Shown: one piece after another, positions 42,524 to 51,476 of the stretch
Layout of the letters: each line of letters begins with the position of its first letter
How positions within the stretch are numbered: the stretch's first letter is position 1
Assembly: GCF_047461615.1 (NCBI RefSeq)
Contig: NZ_JANSHI010000001.1
Location: 62,001 to 126,000 of the forward strand
Reading direction: 5' to 3'
Origin: Thermostichus sp047461615
GTDB taxonomy: Bacteria; Cyanobacteriota; Cyanobacteriia; Thermostichales; Thermostichaceae
DNA length: 64,000 nucleotides
The notes under the pieces: generated by a model
Seen by the model: only the letters and a program-made list of their open reading frames with translations
Database searches by the model: none
What the model was told of the DNA's origin: nothing
Program-made: the position numbers and the translations under genes

Positions 42524-43252
42524 ATGCAGATTCGACTGGAAAACATCTGTAAGCGCTATGGCCGCCGCGAGGTGGTCAAGGATGTCAGCTTGAGCATTGA
42601 GCAAGGGGAAATCGTCGGGTTGCTGGGGCCCAACGGAGCGGGGAAAACCACCACCTTCTACATCATGACTGGCCTAATCCAGCCCAACCGCGGCCATGTC
42701 TGGCTAGATGACCAAGATATTACCCATCTGCCCATGCATCGCCGCGCCCAATTGGGGATCGGCTATCTGGCCCAGGAGCCGAGCATCTTTCGCCGCCTTA
42801 GCATTCAAGACAACCTGCTGCTAGTTATGGAGCAGACGGGGGTGCCTCGCCGCCTCTGGCAGCAGCGCCTCAACCACCTGCTCGAGGAGTTCCGCATTGC
42901 CCATGTGGCCCACAGTTTGGGTTTGCAGGTGTCGGGGGGAGAACGGCGCCGCGCCGAGATTGCCCGCGCCCTGGCTGCTGGGATCCACGGACCGAAATTT
43001 TTGCTGCTGGACGAGCCCTTTGCGGGGGTGGATCCCATTGCGGTGGCCGACATCCAGGAGGTGGTGGCCAAGCTCAAGCAGCGGGGCCTCGGCGTCTTGA
43101 TTACCGACCACAACGTGCGGGAGACGCTGGAGATCACCGACCGGGCCTACATTCTCAACGAGGGAGCCATTCTGGCCAAGGGCACGGCAGCAGAGCTGGC
43201 GGCGGATCCCTTGGTGCGCAAGTATTACCTGGGGGAGAAGTTTCGTCTTTGA
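42524..43252 (+). CDS. lptB: LPS export ABC transporter ATP-binding protein
   Basis: Cytoplasmic ATPase of the LptBFG machine that extracts lipopolysaccharide from the inner membrane. It has 242 aa. Walker A is GPNGAGKTTTFYIMTGL, the Q-loop is YLAQEPSIFRRLS, the signature is VSGGERRRAEIARAL, Walker B is FLLLDEPFAGVDP and the switch His is in LITDHNVRETL. These are LptB-specific in wording (Y-L-A-Q-E-x-S-I-F). An LptF/G permease gene lies on the same strand 1.7 kb downstream, beyond an opposed gene. Confidence 0.93.
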   Translation: MQIRLENICKRYGRREVVKDVSLSIEQGEIVGLLGPNGAGKTTTFYIMTGLIQPNRGHVWLDDQDITHLPMHRRAQLGIGYLAQEPSIFRRLSIQDNLLLVMEQTGVPRRLWQQRLNHLLEEFRIAHVAHSLGLQVSGGERRRAEIARALAAGIHGPKFLLLDEPFAGVDPIAVADIQEVVAKLKQRGLGVLITDHNVRETLEITDRAYILNEGAILAKGTAAELAADPLVRKYYLGEKFRL

Positions 43253-43264
43253 TGCTGCTTCATC

Positions 43265-44725
43265 TTAGCGCCAGGAGTACAAAGCTCGCAGGCGTTGGCT
43301 TTTCTTGTGTTGGTGGGCTTGCATCCGGGCCAGCAGCTCATCCAGAAGGGCAACTGCCTCCAGGAGATAGGGGCCTTTGTTGAGCATGACGCACTCGGCG
43401 CGGGCAGACATCACCGCATCGGAAAGCTCAGGCCGCGAGGGCAGGCCCTCTTTGGTGAGCTGATCCAGCACCTGCGTAGCCCAGACCACCGGCACATGGG
43501 CCGCCTCGCAGATCCACAGCAGTTCCTCCTGGATCTCCCCCAAGCGCAGCCAACCTATCTCTACGGCCAGATCCCCCCGGGCAATCATCACCCCCAGCGG
43601 TCGGCAGCCGTCGGCGGCCGCGATCAAGGCGGGTAGGTTTTTCACCGCCCGCTGCGTTTCAATCTTGAGGAGCAAGCCCAGATCAGGACGGGCCTGGCGC
43701 CGCTCCAGCTCAGAAAACAGCAACTGCAAATCTGCCGGCTGCTGGACAAAGGAATAGCCCACCAGGTCGGCATGCTGCACCACAAAGTCCAAGTCTTGGC
43801 GATCTTTCTCGGTCAGAGGCTGGATCGGGAGCTGGCTGTCGGGAAAGTTGAGGCCCTTTCCCTCCCGCAACTTCTTGCCCTGCGGGGCGACTTTGTCCAC
43901 CTCCAGCACCACCCCTACCGGCTCGATCCCTACGACACGGGCGCCGATTTTGCCGTCGTCGATCCAGACAGTTGCCCCCACCTGCAGGTGCGCCAAGATC
44001 TCTGGCGGGGTGCAAGCCACCTGCACCTGGCAAGAGGGGTCAGAGGTGACCGGCGGCATGGCTGCCGTGAGCAGGAGGCGATCCCCGCGGTACACCTTGG
44101 CTTTGCCGGGGGGCATGGCCACCGGGCCCGTGCGGATCTTGGGGCCGGCCAGGTCGAACAAAATCTTGCAGCGCCGTTGAGTCTGGGCTTCGGCCTGGCG
44201 CAAGTGGGCCACCATTTTCTCCCACACCAGGGGATCGTCGTGGGCGCAGTTGATCCGGGCCACGTTCATCCCCCGTTGCAGCAGTTGCAGCAGCAGCTCG
44301 GGCTGCTCGGCAGCTTCGCTGGGCAGAGTCACCATGATGCGGGCGCGGCGGTGGGGAGAAGGAGGGCCAAACAGCGCCTCAGCATGCTGCTCCAGCGCCA
44401 TGTCCCCAGCGTAAAACTCCTCATAGCTGGGCCCCTTGTGGCTTAGGCCCTGCGTGGCTGCCAAAGTGGCGATCACCGCATCCAGGGTCTCTAAGACCCG
44501 CGATTCACACCGTCCCAGCGAGGACAGCCCCACCGCAGCCAGCTCCAATTGCAGGTTGCGCAGATCGTGTTGGCGTAGCGCCAGGTAGCGCGCCAGGTTG
44601 CAGAGGGCTGCAGGAGGGTTCCCAAGGCAGCCCCAGGCGGCCAGGTAGTTCTGGGATCCCTCGACAACCTGCTGTCGTAGCTCCAGGAGCCGCTCCAGCA
44701 AACCCTTGAGATGAAAAGAAGCCAT
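43265..44725 (-). CDS. Pyruvate kinase-like protein with N-terminal extension and no C-terminal domain
   Basis: 486 aa. About 150 N-terminal residues (leucine-rich, helical, unlike pyruvate kinase) precede a (beta/alpha)8 barrel: RGMNVARINCAHDDP, FDLAGPKIRTG, WIDDGKIGARV, VQHADLVGYSFVQ, LLLKIETQRAVKNLP (catalytic Lys and metal Glu), GVMIARGDLAVEIG and PVVWATQVLDQL. The usual D-T-K-G-P has become D-L-A-G-P, and the allosteric C-terminal domain is absent; the protein ends soon after AECVMLNKGPYLLEAV. Activity is therefore uncertain; a divergent kinase or regulatory protein is possible. ATG 44725 is preferred to the longer frame. Confidence 0.8.
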   Translation of the reverse strand: MASFHLKGLLERLLELRQQVVEGSQNYLAAWGCLGNPPAALCNLARYLALRQHDLRNLQLELAAVGLSSLGRCESRVLETLDAVIATLAATQGLSHKGPSYEEFYAGDMALEQHAEALFGPPSPHRRARIMVTLPSEAAEQPELLLQLLQRGMNVARINCAHDDPLVWEKMVAHLRQAEAQTQRRCKILFDLAGPKIRTGPVAMPPGKAKVYRGDRLLLTAAMPPVTSDPSCQVQVACTPPEILAHLQVGATVWIDDGKIGARVVGIEPVGVVLEVDKVAPQGKKLREGKGLNFPDSQLPIQPLTEKDRQDLDFVVQHADLVGYSFVQQPADLQLLFSELERRQARPDLGLLLKIETQRAVKNLPALIAAADGCRPLGVMIARGDLAVEIGWLRLGEIQEELLWICEAAHVPVVWATQVLDQLTKEGLPSRPELSDAVMSARAECVMLNKGPYLLEAVALLDELLARMQAHQHKKSQRLRALYSWR

Positions 44726-44971
44726 GCTGGAACCCAGCCCAGTCCTCTGCCCGCCTAGGTCGATCGTAGGCGGATTGGATTGAGAAAGGGAGGGAATTAA
44801 CCTTTTGTTCCCCAAGGTTCCGGTCTAAAGTCGTTAACAGCCTTCACCTCTTGGGCGAAGGGCTGGCTGTCCCAACTACCCTTAGGTTGCGTGAAACTCT
44901 CCTCTCCCCCCACTCCTTGTTCGGTCAAGCAGTCTTGCCGCAGGCTCTCCCTCGTCTGTGCAGTAGGCCTG

Positions 44972-46093
44972 ATGGATCGCTACATCCTCTCCGAGATGCT
45001 CCTGCCGTTTCTCTTTGGGGTGGGGGCGTTTACCACCCTGGTGATGGCCGTGAGCTCTCTGTTTGAGCTGGTGCGCCTGGTGGTGGAGGCGGGGCTATCG
45101 ATTGCAGTGGCCCTGCAGGTGTTTCTGCTGCGGGCACCGGGGATCATCGTCTTGACGTTTCCCATGGCAATGTTGTTGGCGACGTTGCTGGCCTATGGGC
45201 GCCTGTCTGCCGATAGCGAGATCACGGCTCTACGCGCCTGCGGCGTGAGCCTCTACCGCCTGGTGGTGCCGGCTGTCCTGCTCAGCTTGTTGGTAACGGC
45301 GCTAACGTTTCTGTTCAACGAGCTGGTGGTGCCGGTGAGCAATCGCCAGGCAGCCTTGACTTTAAACCGCGCTTTGAACCGGCATCCTGACTTTCGCCGC
45401 GAGAACATCCTCTACCAAGAATTTGGCGAGATCCTCACGCCGGAGCCCGATGGCAGCTTTTCCCGACGGCAAGGGCTAACCCGTCAGTTTTACGCCCGCA
45501 GCTTCGATGGCCAAGAGATGCGCGGCGTGATCGTCCTGGATGTCTCTAACGAGGCTCTCAGTCAAATTCTGCTGGCGCAGCGGGGGCGCTGGGATCCCCG
45601 GGAGAACCTCTGGGTGTTTGAGGAGGGCACCACCTACATCGTTTCGCCCGACGGCACCTACAGCAACATCGCCACCTTTGCCCGCCAAGAGCTGCGTCTG
45701 TCGCGGGTGCCGCTGGATTTGGCCCAGGAGGTTCGCAGCCCCGAGGAGATGAACATTCCAGAGCTGCGCCGCTACATTGAGGTTCTTGCCAGCTCAGGGG
45801 ATCTGCAGCGGGTACGCCGCCTCCAGGTCAACCTTAGCCAGAAGTACGCCATCCCCTTTGCCTGTCTGGCCTTCACCCTGATCGGGGCCCCGCTGGGCCT
45901 ACGACCCCAGCGCACCAGTTCTTCTTTGGGCTTGGGCCTCAGCGTGCTGATTATCTTTGCCTACTACGTGCTCCTGTTTGTCAGCCAGGCGCTGGGGCAG
46001 ATTGGGACGCTGGGGCCAGAGGTGGCAGCTTGGCTGCCCAACTTCGTCTGCCTAGGCATAGGGGGGGCCTTGCTCTACCGCGCCAACCGCTAG
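44972..46093 (+). CDS. LptF/LptG family permease
   Basis: Membrane subunit of the LPS transporter, 373 aa. Layout is that of YjgP/YjgQ: three N-terminal helices (LLPFLFGVGAFTTLVMAVSS, then FLLRAPGIIVLTFPMAMLLA and VVPAVLLSLLVTALTFLFNE), a periplasmic beta-jellyroll region (residues ~130-260), and three C-terminal helices. The start LMDRYILSEMLLPF, with ATG 44972, is standard; an upstream GTG at 44891 is less likely. Cyanobacteria often have one LptF/G gene serving both roles. It acts with lptB upstream. Confidence 0.9.
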   Translation: MDRYILSEMLLPFLFGVGAFTTLVMAVSSLFELVRLVVEAGLSIAVALQVFLLRAPGIIVLTFPMAMLLATLLAYGRLSADSEITALRACGVSLYRLVVPAVLLSLLVTALTFLFNELVVPVSNRQAALTLNRALNRHPDFRRENILYQEFGEILTPEPDGSFSRRQGLTRQFYARSFDGQEMRGVIVLDVSNEALSQILLAQRGRWDPRENLWVFEEGTTYIVSPDGTYSNIATFARQELRLSRVPLDLAQEVRSPEEMNIPELRRYIEVLASSGDLQRVRRLQVNLSQKYAIPFACLAFTLIGAPLGLRPQRTSSSLGLGLSVLIIFAYYVLLFVSQALGQIGTLGPEVAAWLPNFVCLGIGGALLYRANR

Positions 46094-46098
46094 GCTGG

Positions 46099-47094
46099 CT
46101 AGCGCAGCGGGATGAACTCGGTGCGGCCAATGATCTGTTGGCCTTGATCCGAGAGGGCGTAGTTAATGAAGTCAGCCACCACGGGGCTGGTCTTTCGCGG
46201 CACCACCAAGAACACGTTGCGGGCCAGCGGGTAGCGGCCACTTTGAATGGCCTCGCGGGTGGGCATCTGGCCGTCGATGGGCACCATCCTCACCGTTTGC
46301 TGGTTCTGCACTTGATCCACGGTGCTGTAGGTGATGCCGTCTTCCCCCAGCGCCCGCAGGAGAGGAGTGGTGACATCTTCGGTGGCGGTGGTGAAGTAAG
46401 GGGGGTTGTCGGGGGCAAAGGGCAGCCCCAGCAACACCAGCTCTTGGAAAACGCTGTAGGTGCCACTCCGGGGAGCGCGGTTGAGGACACGAATCCGCCG
46501 ATCCGGACCGCCCACCTGGCTCCAGTTGGTAATCCGACCCTGGAAGATATCGGCCAATTGCTGCAGCGTCAGGCCGCCCTTGTAGGGGTTGTTGACCCCC
46601 ACCGCCACCGCCAGCGCATCCTTGGCCACTGGGATGGCCTGCAAACCCGCCTGCACCTCCGTGGCGTTGAGGGGGCGGGAGCTGGCAGCAAGCTGGATGC
46701 GGCCCTCCATCAGCGCCTTAAGGCCAGCATTGGAGCCGTTGGGCTTGCCATCCGGGATCCCGTAGGTAATGGGGATGCTGGGGTTGCGCTGGCTGTAGCC
46801 AGACTTCAAGGCCAAGACGATGCGGACCATCGTGACGCTGCCATCCATCTGCAGCACCGCCGGGTTGGGCAGGGAAGTGTCCAGGTTAACGGAGCTGGCA
46901 GGGGGATTGGGGGCCTGTGCCTGGGGAAGGTTGGGTGCCGCTGGGGCTTGCGGCTGAGCAGTCGGGCTCCCAGAGGTGCGGCTAAGCCAGGAGCTGAGCA
47001 AGCCTGAACGATGGGCATACCAGCCGCCCCCTCCCAAGATGGCAATCAGGAGAATGTAGACAATCGGCGGCGGGCCAGAAGGTCGTGTGGCCAT
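46099..47094 (-). CDS. PstS-like phosphate-binding protein, membrane-anchored
   Basis: 331 aa. An N-terminal helix (IVYILLIAILGGGGWY) is followed by a Pro/Ala-rich linker and a type II periplasmic-binding domain of the PstS/SphX class: MDGSVTMVRIVLALKSGY, LAASSRPLNATEV, DALAVAVGVNNP, LTLQQLADIFQGRITNWSQV, RAPRSGTYSVF and YPLARNVFLVV. T and S residues that ligate phosphate (S-V-T, R-S-G-T) are present. No pstCAB genes are nearby, so it may be a scavenging or sensing protein rather than a transporter subunit. It converges with the permease gene 5 bp away. Confidence 0.85.
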   Translation of the reverse strand: MATRPSGPPPIVYILLIAILGGGGWYAHRSGLLSSWLSRTSGSPTAQPQAPAAPNLPQAQAPNPPASSVNLDTSLPNPAVLQMDGSVTMVRIVLALKSGYSQRNPSIPITYGIPDGKPNGSNAGLKALMEGRIQLAASSRPLNATEVQAGLQAIPVAKDALAVAVGVNNPYKGGLTLQQLADIFQGRITNWSQVGGPDRRIRVLNRAPRSGTYSVFQELVLLGLPFAPDNPPYFTTATEDVTTPLLRALGEDGITYSTVDQVQNQQTVRMVPIDGQMPTREAIQSGRYPLARNVFLVVPRKTSPVVADFINYALSDQGQQIIGRTEFIPLR

Positions 47095-47152
47095 GGAACT
47101 CCTCCTGGGGAACGGGGATAACCCTCCTCTGTTGTATCAGCTACCCCCCTCT

Positions 47153-49204
47153 TTAGGGAGCAAAGTCTCTTACCTCCCGCAACTCAATCACATCGGCACG
47201 GGGATCTGCTTGGAGAACCTCCAACTCAATCCAAGCCCCCAGCGGCACCTGCCGCTCCAAGCGCACCGGCACGCGAAAGGCAATCTCATCCAGCATGGCC
47301 ATCACCAGGTTCTCCTCCTCGCGCAGATAGCCCAGAACCAAGGCCCGCCAAGTCTGCCCTGGTCGCTGGCGCAGGTACTCAATGCTCCAGTAGCGCTTGG
47401 ACTTGCGCTCCACCTGAGCGGCCTCGGCCGTGCCTGGCTCAATGCCTAGCAACACCTGCTGTACCTCGGCTTCTGTCAAGGGCAGGGGATCCCCGCGCAA
47501 AAAGGCCTTGATCTGGTAGTGCGCCACCAGATCCAGGTAGCGGCGAATTGGGGAAGTTACCTGGCAGTAGGCATCAAGGCCCAGGCCCGCGTGCCGCTCG
47601 GGTTGCGTGGCCACCTCTGCCCGCGACAGACACCGCATGATGGCAAAGGACCTGACCGGCCCCTGGGGGTACAGCTCCAAAACTTCCGGCGGGGGCAGTT
47701 CGGGAGCAGGCTGCAGGCGGTAGGGCACCGGGATCCCATGCTGGCGGGCAAAGCGAGCGGCTACCTCGCCGGCCAGCACCATCATTTCCGCCACCATCTG
47801 CCGCGCCGGCGTATCCTCAATAACGCGCAGGTGGGGGATCTCGTCGATGACCTTGATGTCCTGCTCCGGCAGGCCAATAGGGATCGCCCCTTGCCCAAGT
47901 CGCCAGGTGTAGCGCCAGCGGGCTGCCCGAGCAATGGCTGTCAGCTGCGGCTCTGCCTCCAACTCCAGCATCTCGTCGGCATCGTCGTAGGTGAGGCGGT
48001 AGTTTACCTGGATTTGGCTAAGGCAAATTTCGTAGTCGCGCACCGCCCCGTCGCCTCCCAGGCGAATGCCAAAGCTAAGGGCAGGCCGCACCTCCCCCTG
48101 CACCAAACTCATAGGACCAGTGGACAGCTCTGGCGGGAACATCGGGATCACCCGCTCTGGCAGGTAGACACTGGTACCCCGCCGGCGGGCCTCTAGATCT
48201 AGAGGATCCCCCCACTGCACCCAACAACTGGGATCGGCAATGTGGATCCAAAGCTTCGCCTCGTCCTCCGACCAAAACTCGACGCTGAGGGCATCGTCGA
48301 TGTCGCGAGTGCTGGCGTCGTCAATGGTGTAGGTGTGAAGATGAGTGAGATCCCGACGCCGATGGGACTCCAGGAAGGGAGGGGGGCCGCCCAGCAAAGT
48401 TTGGGTGTAGCGCTCCACCTCTTTGGGGAACTGGGTGGGGATCCCCGTAAGGCGCAGGGCCAGGTTCTCGTGGCGGCTCCACAGTCCCAAAGCCACCAAC
48501 GCCTCAAAAGCTCCCTGGGGCGTGTCGGGGAATCCCAGGAGCCGCAGCAGGTGGGAAGCCCGCTCGCGATCCGAGGGGGTGAGGTTGTGGGAAAGATCCT
48601 CGTAGTTGCGAAGGCTATCGGGTGCTCCCTGCAAAGCTAAGCGCTCCAACAGCTCCAGACGAGCCCGTTCCGCCGGGGTCCAAGTGTACTTTTGCCCAGG
48701 CTGGGCCACCGCTGCTTTTAGGCGGGCCTCAAACTCGGCCTGCTCCTGCTGCCGCTGCTGGGCGACAGCAATTTGATGGAGAATTTCCTTTACCTGTGCC
48801 GGCGGGCGCGGCTCGTAGCCTTCTCCCTTCTCCTTAAAGTAAATGTAATCCTCGCTCAAAAGGCGGTAGGCTGCATAGGTGGAGACCGGCGAATCGTCGG
48901 AAAACAACAACTGCGCCATCTCCGACAGGCTCAGGGGCCGCCGCTCCTCCTGAACCAATTCCCAGGCCAAAGCCAAGCTCTCGGGATCCAGCTTCGCCTG
49001 AACCGCCTGCCAAAAGCTGGGGATGTCGGAAACGGTAAAGTTGGAATTGCCGTTCAGGGCAAACGTAATTTGGCGGGGGTGAACGCTGTAAACCTGCCCT
49101 GAGGGCACCTCCAACAGCAGGTTCTTTTTGCCCTCCGTGCCCTGAACTACAGCCAATAGCCGCTCGTTATTGTGGCGAAACTCTACCAGCGTACCCTTTT
49201 CCAC
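47153..49204 (-). CDS. rnb: Ribonuclease II/R family exoribonuclease
   Basis: 683-aa 3'-5' hydrolytic exoribonuclease. The catalytic RNB domain begins TIDDASTRDIDDALSVEFW, with the cluster of Mg-binding aspartates, and continues HIADPSCWVQWGDPLD, SVYLPERVIPMFPPELS, CLSRAEVATQPERHAGLGLD and YCQVTSPIRRYLDLVAHYQI. A C-terminal S1-like beta domain follows (LVLGYLREEENLVMAMLDEI). The N-terminal 200 residues are the small beta-barrel/helical region seen in cyanobacterial and chloroplast RNase II rather than the full cold-shock pair of RNase R. Confidence 0.92.
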   Translation of the reverse strand: MEKGTLVEFRHNNERLLAVVQGTEGKKNLLLEVPSGQVYSVHPRQITFALNGNSNFTVSDIPSFWQAVQAKLDPESLALAWELVQEERRPLSLSEMAQLLFSDDSPVSTYAAYRLLSEDYIYFKEKGEGYEPRPPAQVKEILHQIAVAQQRQQEQAEFEARLKAAVAQPGQKYTWTPAERARLELLERLALQGAPDSLRNYEDLSHNLTPSDRERASHLLRLLGFPDTPQGAFEALVALGLWSRHENLALRLTGIPTQFPKEVERYTQTLLGGPPPFLESHRRRDLTHLHTYTIDDASTRDIDDALSVEFWSEDEAKLWIHIADPSCWVQWGDPLDLEARRRGTSVYLPERVIPMFPPELSTGPMSLVQGEVRPALSFGIRLGGDGAVRDYEICLSQIQVNYRLTYDDADEMLELEAEPQLTAIARAARWRYTWRLGQGAIPIGLPEQDIKVIDEIPHLRVIEDTPARQMVAEMMVLAGEVAARFARQHGIPVPYRLQPAPELPPPEVLELYPQGPVRSFAIMRCLSRAEVATQPERHAGLGLDAYCQVTSPIRRYLDLVAHYQIKAFLRGDPLPLTEAEVQQVLLGIEPGTAEAAQVERKSKRYWSIEYLRQRPGQTWRALVLGYLREEENLVMAMLDEIAFRVPVRLERQVPLGAWIELEVLQADPRADVIELREVRDFAP

Positions 49205-49420
49205 CCTCTCTACCCAGCCAGGCTCACGCTTGCTGCTCTCAACATTCTCCCCTAGCTCTGCCTTCCTTGACTATGGGAAAAACCCGCCAAGCAAACTTAC
49301 CCTAAAAGGCTAGGTGGAGGCTGCTAGCTGCCAGGGATCCCAAGACAGAGCTTGCTGAAGCCCCTCCTAGCTGGTTGAAGAAAATCTACACAAGCCAGTG
49401 GAAACCATCAGGAGCAAGGT

Positions 49421-49441
49421 AGAATCTTGGCCGTAGATTCT
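49421..49441. promoter_or_regulatory. Inverted repeat upstream of the response regulator
   Basis: Arms AGAATCT and AGATTCT (7 bp, perfect) around TGGCCGT, 51 bp before the first codon of the response-regulator gene. Only this element stands out in the 287-bp gap 49205-49491. It could be an operator or autoregulatory site. Confidence 0.3.
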
Positions 49442-49491
49442 GGGTCTCTCCATCTCCAAAAGTTTACCTAGCAAGTCCCGGTCATCTGGGC

Positions 49492-50148
49492 TTGCCAGCA
49501 ACGACGAGGTTAGCCGTGGACGCCCCAAAGCGCTTACTGGTTGTTGATGACGATCCCAATCTCGTCCTCCTGGTGAAGGATTACCTGGAGTTTCGCGGCT
49601 ACGAGGTGGTGGCAGCCAGCAATGGTCTGGAAGCCCTGGAGGTGATGCGCCGCTTGATTCCGGATCTCATCATCTGCGATGTGATGATGCCGGAGATGGA
49701 TGGCTACACTTTTGTCCAGACCCTTCGCTCCGATAGGGCCACGGATTGGATCCCGGTCATTTTTCTCTCGGCGCGGGGGCAAACGGCAGATCGGGTGCGC
49801 GGGCTCAATACGGGGGCAGACGCCTACCTGGTCAAGCCCTTTGAACCGGAAGAGCTGGTGGCGCAGGTGGAAGCTACCCTCAAACGCACGGAGCGCCTGT
49901 TGCAAATGCAAGGTGCCCCCGTTCAGCCGGTCATCCAGCTGGATTGGGAAGTAGAGCTTACCTCTACGGAAACCAAGGTGCTCCAGTACGTAGCCAGGGG
50001 CATGTCCAACCGCGAGATTGCCGAGGTGATGAGGGTGAGCCAGCGCACCATCGAAAGCCATGTCAGCAACATGCTAGCCAAAACCGGCCTGCACAATCGC
50101 ACCGAGCTGGCCCGCTGGGCCATAGAAAGTGGTTTGGGCAGAGGCTAA
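49492..50148 (+). CDS. NarL/LuxR-type response regulator (Ycf29/Rre1-like)
   Basis: 218-aa two-domain regulator. The receiver has VDDDP (acidic pocket), the phospho-acceptor D63 in LIICDVMMPEMDG, and VKPFEPEELV with the conserved Lys. The C-terminal LuxR-type HTH is TKVLQYVARGMSNREIAEVM, then RTIESHVSNMLAKTGLHNRT. The wording resembles the cyanobacterial/plastid Ycf29 (Rre1) regulator, which works with a histidine kinase in stress responses, but that is a judgement by eye. The start is TTG 49492 or GTG 49516. No kinase gene is adjacent. Confidence 0.85.
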   Translation: MPATTRLAVDAPKRLLVVDDDPNLVLLVKDYLEFRGYEVVAASNGLEALEVMRRLIPDLIICDVMMPEMDGYTFVQTLRSDRATDWIPVIFLSARGQTADRVRGLNTGADAYLVKPFEPEELVAQVEATLKRTERLLQMQGAPVQPVIQLDWEVELTSTETKVLQYVARGMSNREIAEVMRVSQRTIESHVSNMLAKTGLHNRTELARWAIESGLGRG

Positions 50149-50264
50149 AGGGCTTGGCAGGATCGCAGATCCCTCAACTTCTCTGCCCGCTGTCTGCGGT
50201 TTTGGCGGCAAACTGTAAGGAGGTACCCGCCCAGGGCTCCTGTGTCGGCTAGGGTCTAGACCTT

Positions 50265-51473
50265 ATGGGATCTCGTCCACCGCGTCCGGCTCGGCCCATT
50301 CGCTCCGGCCACTATCCAGCCAAAGAGCTGTGTAGCCAGTGCGGCCTCTGCGATACCCGCTATGTCGCCCATGTCAAAGAGGCCTGTGCCTTTTTAAACC
50401 AGCAATTTACCCACCTGGAAGAGCAAACCCACGGGCGATCCCGAGAATCGCTGCGCTCCAAGTCGCCTGCTGTCAGCGATACCGACTACTTCGGCGTCTA
50501 CGAGGCAATGTACACGGCCCGCAAGCGGGATCCGATCCCTGGCGCCCAGTGGACGGGCATTGTCAGCAGCATTGGCATGAAAGCTCTCAGCAGCGGCTTA
50601 GTGGAAGGCGTGGTGTGCGTGCAGGCGGATCCCCAGGACCGCTTTCAGCCGCGGCCTATCTTGGCGCGTACCCCGGAGGCAGTTTTGGCGGCGCGGGTTA
50701 ACAAGCCAACGCTATCGCCCAACTTGTCGGTCTTAGAGGAGGTGGAGCAAAGCGGCCTCAAGCGCCTCTTGGTCATCGGCGTAGGCTGCCAGATTCAGGC
50801 TTTGCGGGCGGTGGAGAACAAGCTGGGCCTGGAGAAGCTCTATGTGTTGGGCACCCCCTGTGTGGACAACGTCAGCCGCGCGGGGCTGCAAAAATTTTTG
50901 GAAACCACCAGTCGCTCCCCGCAGACGGTAGTGCACTACGAGTTCATGCAGGATTTCCACATCCACTTCAAACACGAAGATGGCTCGGTGGAAAAGGTGC
51001 CTTTCTTTGCTCTCAAGACCAAAGAACTCAAAGACGTGTTTGCCCCCTCCTGCCTCACCTGTTTTGACTACGTCAACAGCCTGGCCGACCTGGTGGTGGG
51101 CTACATGGGATCCCCCTTTGGCTGGCAGTGGCTGGTGGTGCGCAACTCGCGCGGGCGGGAGCTCCTGGATCTGGTTTGGGAAGAGCTGGAAACCCAACCG
51201 GTGATCTCGCAGGGATCGCGGCAAGCGGCAGTGCAACAGGGGATCCAAGCCTATGAGCAAGCCTTGAGCTTGCCCCTATGGCTGGCTCGGATCTTGGGGG
51301 CAGCCATCCAGCGCTTTGGGCCCCGCGGCCTGGAGTATGCCCGCTTTTCCATCGACTCCCACTTTGTCCGCAACTATCTCTATGTGCGCCGCCACTATCC
51401 CCACAAGCTGGAGCGGCATGTCCCTCCCTTTGCCCGGCGGATTGTGGAGCAGTATCACCTTCCGAAAGACTGA
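50265..51473 (+). CDS. bciB: Ferredoxin-dependent 3,8-divinyl (proto)chlorophyllide 8-vinyl reductase, BciB type
   Basis: 402-aa member of the F420-hydrogenase beta-subunit (FrhB) family. ELCSQCGLCDTRYVAHVKEAC supplies cysteines for an Fe-S cluster, APSCLTCFDYVNSLADLVVGYMG a second cysteine set, and LLVIGVGCQIQALRAVE the flavin-side motif. In cyanobacteria the homologue of this length reduces the 8-vinyl group during chlorophyll a synthesis; its plant relative is 7-hydroxymethyl chlorophyll a reductase. Family is clear; the vinyl-reductase assignment is the likeliest for a cyanobacterium. Confidence 0.85.
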   Translation: MGSRPPRPARPIRSGHYPAKELCSQCGLCDTRYVAHVKEACAFLNQQFTHLEEQTHGRSRESLRSKSPAVSDTDYFGVYEAMYTARKRDPIPGAQWTGIVSSIGMKALSSGLVEGVVCVQADPQDRFQPRPILARTPEAVLAARVNKPTLSPNLSVLEEVEQSGLKRLLVIGVGCQIQALRAVENKLGLEKLYVLGTPCVDNVSRAGLQKFLETTSRSPQTVVHYEFMQDFHIHFKHEDGSVEKVPFFALKTKELKDVFAPSCLTCFDYVNSLADLVVGYMGSPFGWQWLVVRNSRGRELLDLVWEELETQPVISQGSRQAAVQQGIQAYEQALSLPLWLARILGAAIQRFGPRGLEYARFSIDSHFVRNYLYVRRHYPHKLERHVPPFARRIVEQYHLPKD

Positions 51474-51476
51474 GGC

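Noticed and set aside
46030..47007. 325-codon plus-strand frame over the PstS-like gene
   Set aside because: Antisense shadow; the minus strand gives a recognisable binding protein.
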